A DNA stretch of 64,000 nt from Sepioteuthis lessoniana. Taxonomy: Eukaryota; Mollusca; Cephalopoda; Myopsida; Loliginidae. Positions 1 to 9,152 of the stretch are shown piece by piece. Position 1 is the first letter of the stretch; each line of letters opens with the position of its first letter. The stretch lies in NCBI GenBank assembly GCA_963585895.1, contig OY757904.1, positions 159,124,346 through 159,188,345 on the forward strand, given 5' to 3'. Both the position numbers and the translations under genes were made by a program. Under the pieces are notes generated by a model. The model did not search any database. It was not told the DNA's origin and saw nothing but the letters and a program-made list of their open reading frames with translations.

Positions 1-957
1 AAGTTTACGATTCGACAAATTCTCTCTTTTTTTGTCCATTACCACTAAGTCTTATCTTCTCGCCGGGATTAGGTAATCTGTTTGTATTTCAAAATTCCAA
101 TGAATTTTGAGCGTCTCATTCTCCTGAATGGATTCTAACTTGTGCATACACCATTTGGTAGTTTGGTCAAATTTAAACTTTTTGCCCTATTCCTTGTAGA
201 TTATCTTACCCACCCAGTCGCGTCTTGTCTTATACTATTTTTGCGTTAATTGGCAGCATTCGCTTATTATGTTACTGATCATTTCGTCTCTATCACTATA
301 TAACCAACATTTACTATTTTCGCATCTTATCTATTTTTCTTTTAACATAGTTTGTTCTTATGGCGTTGTTTTGAGCTACAATGAGAAGAGATTCACTTTG
401 TCTCTTAAGATTTTCCTTTCTTAGCCATGTCCAAGTATTTTCGAGCGAGATTTCGCTTGTTTGTCACTTGAAATCTTCATGCAATTGCATTTTTTCTCAT
501 CTTTCTTTTCTTGTTATTGTTGTTCTGTTGATTCTTCTATTAGTGTTGTTTCTGGTCACTGTAAATAGTCTTCCTAAGCTCTTTTTTATTTAAGTCTTCG
601 AGTCGTTGTATCGATGTGTCAACGTTATCTTCAGTGCTAGCATGTCCTTTTCCTCCTTTTTCTTGACATGATGTAAGGCCTTTTGTATCAGCATTAGTTT
701 TCTTGTTCTCAAATCCATTTATTGGAGTTCTTCCCTCGTCCCCTTCAAGAATAGTCCCAAATATCTTACGAAGGGGACAGCCCAAGTGTTTATACCTTTG
801 ATAAGATTTCTGCCATATAGTTTGGTTTCATGTAGTTTTCTCGTCCTCCGGAGATACCCTTTTAAAATTCTTTTTCCATCTTCACTTGTTTGATGGTGTC
901 CGCTCCCAATATTACCAAGTACTTGTAAGTTTCCTTTTCTTAGAGAGTTCTGAATTT
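1..957 (-). mobile_element. R4/Dong-like LINE fragment, C-terminal half, decayed
   Basis: Read on the minus strand, pieces of open frame (961-719, then 785-540) give peptides shared by many copies in this window: TRKLHETKLYGRNLIKGINTW, then a piece with TSIQRLEDLN. These correspond to the region after the reverse transcriptase core. The better copies at 3.8-4.9 kb continue with a CCHC knuckle and a PD-X14-D endonuclease motif, which places the family with site-specific LINEs carrying a restriction-like endonuclease. Several frameshifts and stops are present. The window edge cuts the 3' end. Family membership is well supported; the exact clade (R4/Dong) is inferred. Confidence 0.75.
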
Positions 958-1069
958 TCATTTATTTCATAAACTCGTTACACGTGTTTCGAACTTTTAC
1001 GTCCTCTCAAAGCGTTTGACTGGTAAGTTCCAACTAAGTTCAGGCTGTTTTCTTTTGTTTTTTAGTGAT

Positions 1070-1165
1070 TCTTCTTTTAAATTGATATTTTGATTTTGTT
1101 TAATTCCAGATTTTATGTCAGTGAATGTCTCATTGGGGTTAATTATCCGTGAAGACCTCTTATCA
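1070..1165 (-). repeat. Rep-2 interspersed repeat fragment
   Basis: The minus strand contains a block built on AGAGGTCTTCACGG, ATTAACCCCAATGAGACATTC and TCTGGAATTAAAC. Related blocks occur on the plus strand at 22845-22925, 22985-23085 and 42265-42350. No coding potential is visible. It may be the end of a longer element I cannot name. Confidence 0.5.
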
Positions 1166-1244
1166 ATATAAATACATACATTGGTACACACATATATTCT
1201 CAATGGTATTAGGTGGATTTTTGAAATTTTTTTGTTCTTCCTTT

Positions 1245-1378
1245 TCCTCTCTCTCACTCTCTCTCTCTCTCTCTACATATAGATATATATATAATAAAAA
1301 TAGAAATAAAAATATCTAAATACCAAAGCTGAAATCATTTGTGAACCTATTCATTTTAATATATATATATATATATAT
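1245..1378. repeat. CT and AT microsatellites
   Basis: A CT run (about 1245-1275) is followed by short AT-rich repeats and an AT run at 1353-1378. Confidence 0.9.
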
Positions 1379-1467
1379 AAAGAAAATAGAAAAACAAAGT
1401 AATCTAAAAGTGATGAATTTATTATATTATTCATCACTTTTGGATTACTTTGTTTTTTCTATTTTCT
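1379..1467. repeat. 38-bp-arm hairpin
   Basis: The left arm (1381-1418) and right arm (1429-1467) are reverse complements over about 38 bp with one or two mismatches, separated by a loop of about 10 nt. The outer sequence is AGAAAATAGAAAAACAAAGT. A related single arm (AAAGTAATCCAAAAGTGA) occurs at 32191. It behaves like a tiny foldback or MITE. No protein is encoded. Confidence 0.85.
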
Positions 1468-1493
1468 GTAGGATTCATTTTCATTGTTTACTT

Positions 1494-1519
1494 ATATCTA
1501 TCTATCTATCTATCTATCA
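1494..1519. repeat. (TATC)n microsatellite
   Basis: About six tandem TATC units are visible. Confidence 0.9.
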
Positions 1520-1522
1520 TGT

Positions 1523-1722
1523 CACCTGTAAATAAGTACACCCCGCAAATTTGCTTTTAAATAAATCTAATTGGTTTCTAAACCAAAAATTCCAGGATAT
1601 TATTATCTTAATTGGAACATTATACAACTGAACGGATATTACGAAACTGAACATTATTGAAATTCTAAATTAAAAAATAAACTTATATAAATATAAGGGG
1701 TGTACTTATTTTTGGACTGGTA
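1523..1722. mobile_element. Tc1-type MITE, about 200 bp
   Basis: Inverted ends flank 150 bp of AT-rich, non-coding DNA. The left end contains AAATAAGTACACCCC (1530-1544) and the right end contains GGGGTGTACTTATTT (1697-1711). The right end is followed by TA. TIRs containing AAGTACACCCC are typical of Tc1-like elements, so I infer a non-autonomous Tc1 derivative. No transposase is present. Confidence 0.7.
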
Positions 1723-1912
1723 CAAATACATTCATTTTTTTTTTTTTTTTGGTTAGAGTTTTATTACTATAGAGTTTTCTAGTAATACTTAATAATATTC
1801 ATTTGGATTGAATAATGTTCCACAAGAATATCAAAATTATGGTATCTTTGTTTTAGAAAAGATAATTTTCTTTAAACGAAAAACTGGTCAAGCTCTACTT
1901 ATTTATACGTGA

Positions 1913-1935
1913 TTATATATATATATATATATATA
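1913..1935. repeat. (AT)n microsatellite
   Basis: A pure AT run directly abuts the left arm of the next inverted-repeat element. Confidence 0.9.
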
Positions 1936-2268
1936 TTCGATTGAATATAATAAACAATTTTTGTCTACATATTTTTTTGTTAATCCTTTCGAATTTCCGT
2001 ATTGATCTTATGATATTTATAGAAACAAATTCGAAAAGCAAACGCTACACAACAGAAAGAGGCGCTCTTTTTACAAAGGAGTCATGTACAAGTTTTGTAA
2101 ACTTACATCACTTTTGTAAAACATCCTCAACTGATGATGGCCCAAAGTGGGCCAGAAAGTACTTGAGAAATGACTAATTATAGAAGATTTATCAACCAAT
2201 TCCCGCCGAATATAATAAGATAAAAAATATGTACACAAAAAAAGTCTATTATATTCAATCAAATATGT
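1934..2268 (+). mobile_element. Inverted-repeat-bounded element with hammerhead-like core
   Basis: The two ends are inverted copies of about 45 bp: 1934-1978 contains TTGAATATAATAAACA and 2219-2266 reads as its complement around CTATTATATTCAATC. The 240-bp interior carries the hammerhead-like motif at 2126-2167. A similar tail (TTATTTAATCAAAYATG, then a microsatellite) occurs at 20633 and 40345. Penelope-like retroelements carry hammerheads in their terminal repeats, so a decayed member is possible. No Penelope protein was found here. Confidence 0.5.
2126..2167 (+). ncRNA. Hammerhead-ribozyme-like motif (candidate, probably inactive)
   Basis: The order matches a minimal hammerhead. CTCAA (2126-2130) is followed by the invariant box CTGATGA (2131-2137). 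A perfect 6-bp stem II follows (TGGCCC 2138-2143 with GGGCCA 2149-2154), then the GAAA box (2155-2158), palindromic GTAC, and TTGAG (2163-2167), which pairs with CTCAA. Very short palindromic stem III regions are known in hammerheads of Penelope-like elements. With TTGAG paired, the bases before the expected cleavage point read AC rather than the canonical UH, so cleavage is doubtful. Confidence 0.5.
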
Positions 2269-2287
2269 ATTAATGAAGAAATGCTGT

Positions 2288-2289
<2 letters not shown>

Positions 2290-2335
<46 letters not shown>

Positions 2336-2431
2336 CTGATGATCACCGAGGCGAAAGACTGACACTCACCAAAGACCGTTAACTCAATATCTACACTATG
2401 CCAACATTATATATATATATATATATATATA
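2290..2431. repeat. (TA)n microsatellites flanking a short unique block
   Basis: TA runs at 2290-2331 and 2407-2431 enclose about 75 bp. That block contains CACTCACCAAAGACCGTTAA, partly echoed at 28740 and 53507. Confidence 0.85.
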
Positions 2432-2564
2432 CACGAGGGTAGGCTGAAGAGTTAGTATGACGACATTATAGCTGCCGTTGATTTTTACCAATGGAATCCA
2501 AGTGTGTGGAGAGTACGAGAGAGACTATATGGAAAAATAAGCCTTATTTGGTCACAATCGACAT

Positions 2565-2818
2565 TAGAGTATCTTATTTTTGTTTTTTTAATGGCTTATC
2601 AACTTTTGTGGGTATTTTAACGCCAAAGTCATCCTTGTAGAAGAACGATAGTGATGCTATTCCCTTTTTCAAGGGTATTAGTCCGAAAGTGAACTTAATA
2701 GCGCAACTGAAGTTTAAATTCGCTTACTACGATGTCGCAGCCGAGTACGTTACCCACTACGCTACGGGGACTCTCTCCAGAGTATCTTGGTCAGCCAATG
2801 AACTTTTCAGCAGAACCT
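2565..2818 (-). mobile_element. SINE-B, tRNA-derived, full-length-like
   Basis: On the minus strand a tRNA-like head carries an A-box-like GTAGTGGGTAACGTACTCGG and a B-box-like GCGAATTTAAAC. The family body follows (AAGTTCACTTTCGGACTAAT, TCTTCTACAAGGATGACTTT) and then a tail about TTGGCGTTAAAATACCC. The plus-strand copy at 54289-54540, which has a target duplication, defines the same order. These are RNA polymerase III promoter remnants; no protein is encoded. A TA microsatellite abuts the head. Confidence 0.75.
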
Positions 2819-2819
2819 C

Positions 2820-2821
<2 letters not shown>

Positions 2822-2872
<51 letters not shown>
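2822..2872. repeat. (TA)n microsatellite
   Basis: About 25 TA units lie directly beside SINE-B. Confidence 0.95.
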
Positions 2873-2877
<5 letters not shown>

Positions 2878-3640
2878 CGAGATTGCATTTTCTATATAAT
2901 GTTACTTATATTATCTATAAGCATTATTATTCAATTGCTGAGATGACGTTTCATTTTTTGGATCTTTCAATTTGTTTTGGGATTAGCTTCGAGCTAAGCA
3001 ATATTGGCGGGGCACTCTGTTCTTTTGTTTCACAAGAACTACTCTTTCGTTATTATTAAATAGTCTGTATCCCCCCCCTGCCCCTCAAAACAACCAGAAA
3101 CGATTAAAAAAGCGGGCGAGGCGGTGGGGTGGGTGGTGGAATAAAAAGAATGTTTCATGCATTCGGTGCTAATGACTCATAAGTCAACAACACGCATTGC
3201 AAAGAATTGATGACACACAACGTGAATATTTCTTTGCATCTTGACTTTGATATGGGCACATTCCATGGCAGAGCATTTTGAAAAGTGGACACGGTGCATA
3301 TGGATGTTATTCTTCGGCAAGAGACTTTTTTTCCCTTCTTTTTGCTGACGAAAACAAAATATATGACGTCTTGTTTGTTGGCAACTGTTGTAATCAAATA
3401 AAGAATTTTAATCCTATCACATGACAGAAACAAGTCGCATATTTTTTCACCGATGGGGTTCAAAACATTATAATAAATAAGGAATTTGCGTGCTGATTTT
3501 CAAGACAGGCAAATCTTCACTTTAAAGACTGACGCAGCACAATCTTACTTGTGATATTTTCCCTCTATTTAGTTTTATTATTAAACTGATCTTATCCAGG
3601 AAAGTAATATGCCTTTTATAGTATCGAAATCAACAAACAA
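2873..3640. other. No recognisable feature
   Basis: AT-rich sequence with a C/G-rich low-complexity patch at 3070-3140. I see no repeat family or coding similarity. The 102-codon minus frame at 3463-3155 has no recognisable motif. Confidence 0.6.
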
Positions 3641-3649
3641 ACAATAATA

Positions 3650-3794
3650 ATGAGTTGAAAATGAGGAAAATCAAGACCATACAGACCACAGCACTGTTAA
3701 GATCGGCTAGAATACTCAGAAAAGTCCTGGAGACCTGAGAAGACTTGCTGCCCCACAGACTTCAAGTTAAATTGAGCATGAAAAACTTACAAGG
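3650..3794 (+). mobile_element. R4/Dong-like LINE, extreme 3' end
   Basis: The last family codons (TIQTTALLRSARILRKV-like) are followed by the common 3' untranslated block. It is preceded by AATAATAAT (3643-3651) and followed by (TAA)n, so this 5'-truncated copy sits between TAA runs. Confidence 0.75.
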
Positions 3795-3820
3795 AATAAT
3801 AATAATAATAATGATAATAA
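3795..3820. repeat. (TAA)n junction between two R4-like copies
   Basis: The trinucleotide run is the 3' tail of the upstream copy and the exact 5' junction of the next, 5'-truncated copy. Confidence 0.85.
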
Positions 3821-4969
3821 CAAACCTTATCAAAGGAATAAATACTTTGGCTGTACCCCTCGTTAGATACTCAGGACCCTTTCTTAAGTGGACCAGAGAT
3901 GAACTTAGACAAATGGACCAAAGAACTAGAAAACTAATGACCATGCACAAGGCATTACATCCCAGAGACGACGTGGACAGACTATATGTACCAAGAAAAG
4001 AGGGAGGAAGAGGACTTGCCAGCATCGAAGACAGCGTTGACGCATCGATACAACGACTCGAAGACTACATAGACAAACATGAACGAGGACTGATTACGGC
4101 CATCAGAAACAATACTGACAACACGATAGATAACAGAATGATAATAACTAGGAAACAAAAAGGGGAAGGAAAACAACTCTATGGGCATTTTAAACGACTA
4201 ATAAACAACATCTTACATGACAAAACCTGGACATGGCTAAGAAAAGGAAACTTTAAGAGAGAAACAGAATCTCTCCTAATAGCAGCAAAAACAGTGCCAT
4301 AAGAACCACTCATATCAAGGCGAGGACAGATAAGACGCAATAAAATAGCAAATGTACGCTATGCGGTGACAGAGATGAAACCATCAATCACATGATAAGC
4401 AAATGCAGCAAATTGGCACAGAAGGAGTATAAGACTAGACACGATTGGTTGGGCAAGGTGATCCACAAGAAATTTAAATTTGACCATGCCAACAAATAGA
4501 ATATGCACAACCCAGCACCTGTCTTAGAAAATGACACACACAAACTCCTATGGGACTTTGACATACAAACGGATCACCTAATCTCGGCCAGACCACCAGA
4601 CCTTATAATAATCCACAAAAAAAAAAAAGAAAATCTGCAAAATTGTCGACTTTGCTGTCCTGGCTGACCACAGAATAAAACTGAAAGAAGGTGAAAAGAG
4701 AGATAAGTACCTCGACCTTGCTAGAGAATTGAAAAAACTATGGAACATGAAGGTGACAATTATACCAATTGTGAGTGGTGCTTTTGGCATGGTAACTAAA
4801 GGATTATTAAAGGGCCTGGAGGATTTGGAAGTTGGCGCCCGAGTGGAGACAATCCAAACAACAGCATTATTGAAAACGGCCAGAATACTGAGAAAAGTCC
4901 CGGAGACTTGAGGAGACTTGATGTCACAGTGAAAGACCATCAGCTAACGCTGATGTGAAAAACTCTAAT
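3821..4969 (+). mobile_element. R4/Dong-like LINE, best-preserved 3' half
   Basis: The open frame up to 4302 starts with NLIKGINTLAVPLVRYSGPF and includes PRKEGGRGLASIEDSVDAS. After the stop at 4300-4302 other frames continue with a CCHC knuckle (CTLC-X8-H-X4-C, about 4350-4400). Next comes a restriction-like endonuclease signature: a PD pair near 4598, then after a poly-A frameshift KIVDFAVLADHRIKL. The last part (4729-4911) reads KLWNMKVTIIPIVSGAFGM and ends LLKTARILRKVPET. CCHC plus PD-X12-14-D is the hallmark of R2/R4/NeSL-type LINEs, whose endonuclease nicks specific targets. The copy is 5'-truncated, lacks the polymerase core, and is frameshifted. Confidence 0.8.
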
Positions 4970-4992
4970 GAATAATAATAATAATAATAATA
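4970..4992. repeat. (AAT)n tail/junction
   Basis: About seven AAT units follow the 3' untranslated block of the preceding LINE and directly precede another 5'-truncated copy. Confidence 0.9.
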
Positions 4993-5150
4993 GCAATGAT
5001 AAACGAATGTAGCAAATTCGTACAAAAGGAATACAAGACTAAATATGACTGGGTGGGAAAGGTGATCCACCGGGAATTGTTCTAAAAACTGAATTTCGAC
5101 CATACTACCAAACGGTACATACACAAACTAGAATCCGCCCCAGACGCATA
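4993..5150 (+). mobile_element. R4/Dong-like LINE internal fragment
   Basis: Translation gives the post-knuckle segment (NECSKFVQKEYKTKYDWVGK, then a stop in place of a residue after RELF). It begins exactly after the AAT run and breaks off near 5150, where an oppositely oriented copy begins. Confidence 0.7.
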
Positions 5151-5159
5151 GAATTCTCA

Positions 5160-5240
5160 GGGACTAAAAGTATTTGTTTATCTTTTCACTTTCTTTTAAT
5201 GTCATTCTGTAGTCTGCTGGAATGGCAAAATCCACTAGAT

Positions 5241-5301
<61 letters not shown>

Positions 5302-5350
5302 GTTAATTAGCTCTAGGTCTGGTCTTCTGACTGAGATTAAGTGACCCGTT
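5160..5350 (-). mobile_element. R4/Dong-like LINE endonuclease-region fragment with CT insertion
   Basis: The minus strand reads the HLI-SARRPDL-like segment (5350-5300), then a CT/GA microsatellite, then VDFAIPADYRMTLKESEK (5225-5170). The microsatellite sits where other copies have a poly-A/poly-K stretch between PD and the catalytic D, so it probably expanded from that stretch. Confidence 0.7.
5247..5299. repeat. (CT)n microsatellite
   Basis: About 25 CT units lie inside a minus-strand LINE fragment. Confidence 0.95.
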
Positions 5351-5365
5351 TGTAACTCATAATCG

Positions 5366-5396
<31 letters not shown>
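5366..5396. repeat. (ATT)n microsatellite, LINE tail
   Basis: About ten ATT units form the 3' tail, read on the minus strand, of the LINE copy at 5397-5520. Confidence 0.9.
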
Positions 5397-5520
5397 GATG
5401 ATGGTCTTCCAGTAAAGTCTGAGTAGCAGCAAATATCCTCAGGTTTCCAGGACTCTTCTCAGTACTCTAGCCGATCCAAATAATTTCCATTCCATAAGTC
5501 TTTTTTTTTTCGAGCTCTTT
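5397..5520 (-). mobile_element. R4/Dong-like LINE 3' end with internal deletion
   Basis: Minus-strand codons run from a RELEKKL-like segment directly into the final ARVLRRVLET-like segment, so about 150 bp seen in other copies is missing. The 3' block then meets the ATT tail. Confidence 0.65.
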
Positions 5521-5547
5521 TAGACCGTTTCAAGCGCACCTATTACA

Positions 5548-5609
5548 AATACTCAGACTTTAGTGAAAGACCAACAGCTAACGCTTGTTTGAAAAACTCG
5601 CATAGAGTG
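5548..5609 (+). mobile_element. R4/Dong-like LINE 3' untranslated scrap
   Basis: The block around GTGAAAGACCAACAGCTAAC and GAAAAACTCGC matches the 3' untranslated end of the plus-strand copies. Confidence 0.65.
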
Positions 5610-5611
5610 AA

Positions 5612-5848
5612 ATGGTTGATTGGTTGTTTTGTTTAACGGCATATCAACTCTTTTCGGGTCATTTAATGCCAAATCAAGTCATTTTGATAAAAACTTGTTT
5701 TTAGTTTGGTTTTATGGCAGATCAACCATTATAGGTTATCTAATGCCAAATCCATTTTTATACATATAAAGAGTTCTATTTCAAATAAGTCAGTTTAGCA
5801 TAAGCACAAAGTTTAGTCTCTATTTGGCCCATAGATAGGACCCTAACA
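5612..5848 (+). repeat. Rep-1 interspersed repeat, 5' part
   Basis: It begins with TTGGTTGTTTTGTTTAACGG and a stretch about TTTCGGGTCATTTAATGCC. It continues through TCTATTTCAAATAAGTCAG and stops within CCCATAGATAGGACCCTAAC, where an R4-like LINE begins. The same order is seen at 62430-62950 and 57060-57415. No coding capacity is visible; the class is unknown. Confidence 0.6.
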
Positions 5849-6690
5849 TGAGGATCAACAGAATGGAAATAATTAAAAAACAAAAATATGAAGAAAAATA
5901 ACTGCATGGACGTTTTAAGGGACTAACAAGCGATATCGCACACGAGAAAACGTAAACATAGCTAACAAAGGGAAACCTTAAAGGAGAAACTGAATCTCTT
6001 CTAATAGCAACTCAAAACAACGCCATAAGGACCAACTATATCAAAGCAAGAACAGATAAGACGCAACCAAACAGCATATCTAGATTTTATGGTAATAGAA
6101 AAGAAATGATCAGTCACATGATAAGTGAATCCAGCAAACTAGCACAGAAAGAGTATAAGAGTAGACACAACTGGGTGGGAAAGGTGATCTACTGGGAATT
6201 GTGCAAGAAGTTTAAAGTTGACCATATGAACAAGTGGTAGAGGCACAACTCAGAATCCGTCCTAGAAAATGAGACGCACAAACTCCTTACCTAATCTCGG
6301 CTAGATGACCAGACCTAGTAATAATCAACAAAAAAAAAAAGAGAACTTGCCGAATTGTGGACTTTGCTATGCCAGCTGTCCACGGAGTAAAAATGAAAGA
6401 AAGCGAAAAGAAAGATAAGTACCTGCCACTGGAGATTGAAAAATCAGTGAAACATGAAAGTGACGGTTATACCAGTTGTAATTGGTGCATTTGGTACATT
6501 CACCAAATGATTGGTACAAGGCCTTGGAAATAAGAGGGCGATTAGAGACCATCCAAACTACAGCATTGTTGAGGTCGGCCAGGATATTGAGAAGAGTCTT
6601 GGAGACTTAAGGAGACTTGCTATCGCTCAAACTTCAGTGAGAAACCATTGATTAACACTGGTGTGAAAAACTCGAAAAGGAGTAACTAAT
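5849..6690 (+). mobile_element. R4/Dong-like LINE 3' half, decayed
   Basis: Peptide pieces in shifting frames match the 3.8-4.9 kb copy in order: NRMEIIKKQKYEEK, the CCHC region with cysteines partly lost (about 6085-6140), WVGKVIYWELC, the DFAMPAVHGVK endonuclease region (about 6360), and the final TALLRSARILRRVLET-like segment. The polymerase core is absent and stops are numerous. Confidence 0.7.
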
Positions 6691-7050
6691 AATATACAGA
6701 CAACACAAACATTAACAGAACACAAACAGAAAAACAACTGTATAGACATCAAGCGACAAACAAGCGAGATCTCACGCGACAAAACTTGGATATGACTAAG
6801 AAAGGGAAACCCTAAGAGGGAAACTGAATCTTTTCTGATACAACGCCATAAGGACTATGTCAAAACAACGCCATAAGGACTATGTCAAAGCAAGAATAGA
6901 CAAGTGGAGACCATCTAAACTACAGCATTATTGAGATCGGCTAGATTACTGAGAAGAGTCCTGGAGACTAGAAAAGACTTGCGGTCACTCAAACTTGAGT
7001 GAAAAACCATCAGCTAACGCTGGTGGGAAAAACTAAAAAAAAGTTCTCTC
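6691..7050 (+). mobile_element. R4/Dong-like LINE copy with internal deletion
   Basis: The copy runs through the RETESF-like segment and, near 6902, jumps straight to the ETI-TTALLRSARLLRRVLE end, so about 600 bp including the knuckle and endonuclease is lost. It also holds a 25-bp tandem duplication (CAACGCCATAAGGACTATGT twice, 6842-6893). Confidence 0.65.
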
Positions 7051-7077
7051 ATCTTTGTAGCAGAAACTAAATAAAAA

Positions 7078-7577
7078 GAATAAATACCTAGGTAGTCTCG
7101 CTGGCAAGATACTCTGGAATCTTCCTTAACTAGACAAGAGTGAAGCTCGGAAACATGGACAATAGAACAAGAAAAGATCTTACACAGACAGACTTTATGT
7201 GACTAGAAAAGAAGAGAAATAATTCGCTTGCATTGAAGAATGTGCTGACGTGGCAACGCAGAAGTCGAAGATTATGCAAACACGAGCGATGAAAAACTAA
7301 TCACAGCAGCCAATAAAAGTAAAAACAAAAGGAACACTAGGGCAAACAGAAAAACAGGAATTACTGATTCGAGAAAACAAAAATGGGAAGAAAAACAATT
7401 ATATGAACTCTTCAGAAGACAAAGGACATTTACCCTAGATAACATGTACATGTCTACGCAGAAGAAACTTAGTGAAAGAAACGGAACCATTGTTAATATC
7501 AGCCAGAAATGACGTCATAAGAACTATGAGAAAGCTAGAAGAAATAGGACTTAGGTGAAGATCAAGTTTAGACTCTT

Positions 7578-7611
<34 letters not shown>

Positions 7612-8140
7612 AAATTACATTATGAACGGACGCAGCAAACTGGCACTGAAAAAATAAGAGCAAACTCGACTGAGTGGGAAGGGCGATCCACTGGGAATTG
7701 TGCAAGCTGCTAAAATTTGACGATACCAATGAATGGTTTGTGCACAAATCAGAATGTGTCCTAGAAAATAAGACACAAAAAATCCTCTGGGACATTGAGA
7801 TAAAAAGGGATCACTCAATCTTGGACAGAAGATTAGATCTTGTAATAAACTAGAAGAAATTTACGTGTAAATTAGCGGCCTTCACTTTTACAGCATGTCA
7901 TAAAGTTTTAAAAAATGTATAATAGGATGGTATACAGTGATATCAGTCATATTCAGAGCACTCAAAACGATCCATAAGAACCTGGAAAAGAGAATGAGAA
8001 AACTAGAAATCTAAGGAAGACCAACACTGCAGAAATCGGCCAGAATACTTAGATGAGTCCGAGAAAGCTAAGGAGACTTGCTGTCATTCGGACTCCAGTG
8101 AGAACTACGAGTTATTATTGGATTGAGAAGCTCGCAATAA
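7078..8140 (+). mobile_element. R4/Dong-like LINE 3' half, heavily mutated
   Basis: The order again matches the family: VSLARYSGIFLN-like start, ACIEECADVATQ (about 7230), a QKWEEKQLYELFRRQR-like segment (7380), the WVGRAIHWELCKLL segment (7670-7710), and the 3' block ending near 8135. A GA microsatellite interrupts the knuckle region at 7579-7609. All frames are broken. Confidence 0.65.
7579..7609. repeat. (GA)n microsatellite
   Basis: About 15 GA units lie inside the LINE copy. Confidence 0.95.
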
Positions 8141-8221
8141 ATTTTTTAAAATACTACAACTGTATGATCAATTTCGTAAGCACTTTGTAAAATATACTTA
8201 AAATGGGAAAATCTCGTTTGC

Positions 8222-8726
8222 TTGATTAAAAGTTTTGTGATATTTTGGTAATAAGAGGAATGATTTGGCTGGTCCGGGTGCTTTTGCCGTAGACGTCATG
8301 AAGATGACGAATCAAACAAGACTATGAAATACCAAGTTCGCCTGATACTCTCTAAGTGCTGCTCTATGTCTTGGAGCATGGCATCGGAATTCACAGATTA
8401 AGGGTAACCTGACCTTGCTTGAGGGTCAAGTTTATTACAACTCGAGCAAAATTTCTAGAACCATCTAGTTTGCTGTACTGTGATCAACTGAACCTTCACC
8501 TTTCACACAAGAAATGTTTTGTTGCTTCAGCGGAGTAAGGCATGAGTTAGATTATGTTGCCCGTTTATCTGGGCAGCTTTTAAATCCCTGAGTAAAACAA
8601 TATAAGTGTCAGCATACTAAGTACCAACCACAGTGGGTACCAACCACAGCTTGAAGATTCGATCGCGTGATGTACCCACTGCAAACAAGCATGGACTAAA
8701 ATATTGCAAAACATTTGACTCATACT
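8222..8726. mobile_element. MITE-1 copy A, about 505 bp
   Basis: The inverted ends are AAAAGTTTTGTGATATTTTG at the left and AAAATATTGCAAAACATTTG at the right. The interior matches the second copy at 42635-43142 over scattered blocks (CGCCTGATACTCTC, GATCAACTG, CAAGCATGGACTAAAATA). There is no open frame for a transposase. Two full-length copies with inverted ends indicate a non-autonomous DNA transposon; the superfamily is unknown. Confidence 0.7.
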
Positions 8727-8814
8727 AGTTGTTCATTCGCTTTATCAAGTATGAAAGAAAATTTAATTTTATTGTTGAATTAAAGGTTGATTTATCCCCA
8801 AAATGTCATGGTGA

Positions 8815-8945
8815 TTTACTTAACTTTATTTAGTCTGGATTAGGCTCAGAAGTATACGGCACCCAGTGAGAATTAAACTCAGTAATAAGGGCGTGCTAGA
8901 CTAAATCGATAACCATTGCAACACGTAAGGTAGGCATTGTAAAAA
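8815..8945 (-). mobile_element. SINE-C fragment
   Basis: On the minus strand an A-box-like ATGGTTATCGATTTAG and B-box-like GAGTTTAATTCTC flank a GGGTGCCGTATAC-like segment. It is related to copies at 23900-24235, 29580-29690 and 44455-44640. Confidence 0.5.
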
Positions 8946-8984
8946 TATTACTACCCAGTCGGCGAGGCTTAGACTACACCAAAC

Positions 8985-9152
8985 TGCATCCTCTAAAGAA
9001 GGGGATGATCCCACCAAAAAGGGAGGGGTACTGGGTATGACACTAAATTGCATCTGGTGGTGAGAGTCTATTTCTAGATCTCTGTATAGTGTGGAGTACT
9101 CCTTGTTGTCATTACTCCCAGGTCCACTCAGATCCAGTACCTGTTACAGCCG
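8985..9152 (-). repeat. Rep-1 fragment, 3' part
   Basis: The minus strand contains GGACCTGGGAGTAATGACAA, AGTACTCCACAC and CACCAGATGCAATTTAGTGT, in the same order as copies at 27355, 52020, 57240 and 62210. Confidence 0.65.

Noticed and set aside
2336-2360. CTGATGATCACCGAGGCGAAAG as another hammerhead
   Set aside because: Both boxes look present, but stem II does not pair well and no closing helix is visible.
2689-2877. 62-codon frame ending in Ile-Tyr repeats (similar frames at 10163-10535, 23091-23397, 39605-39937, 55864-56076)
   Set aside because: They are translations of TA microsatellites and flanking SINE sequence, not proteins.
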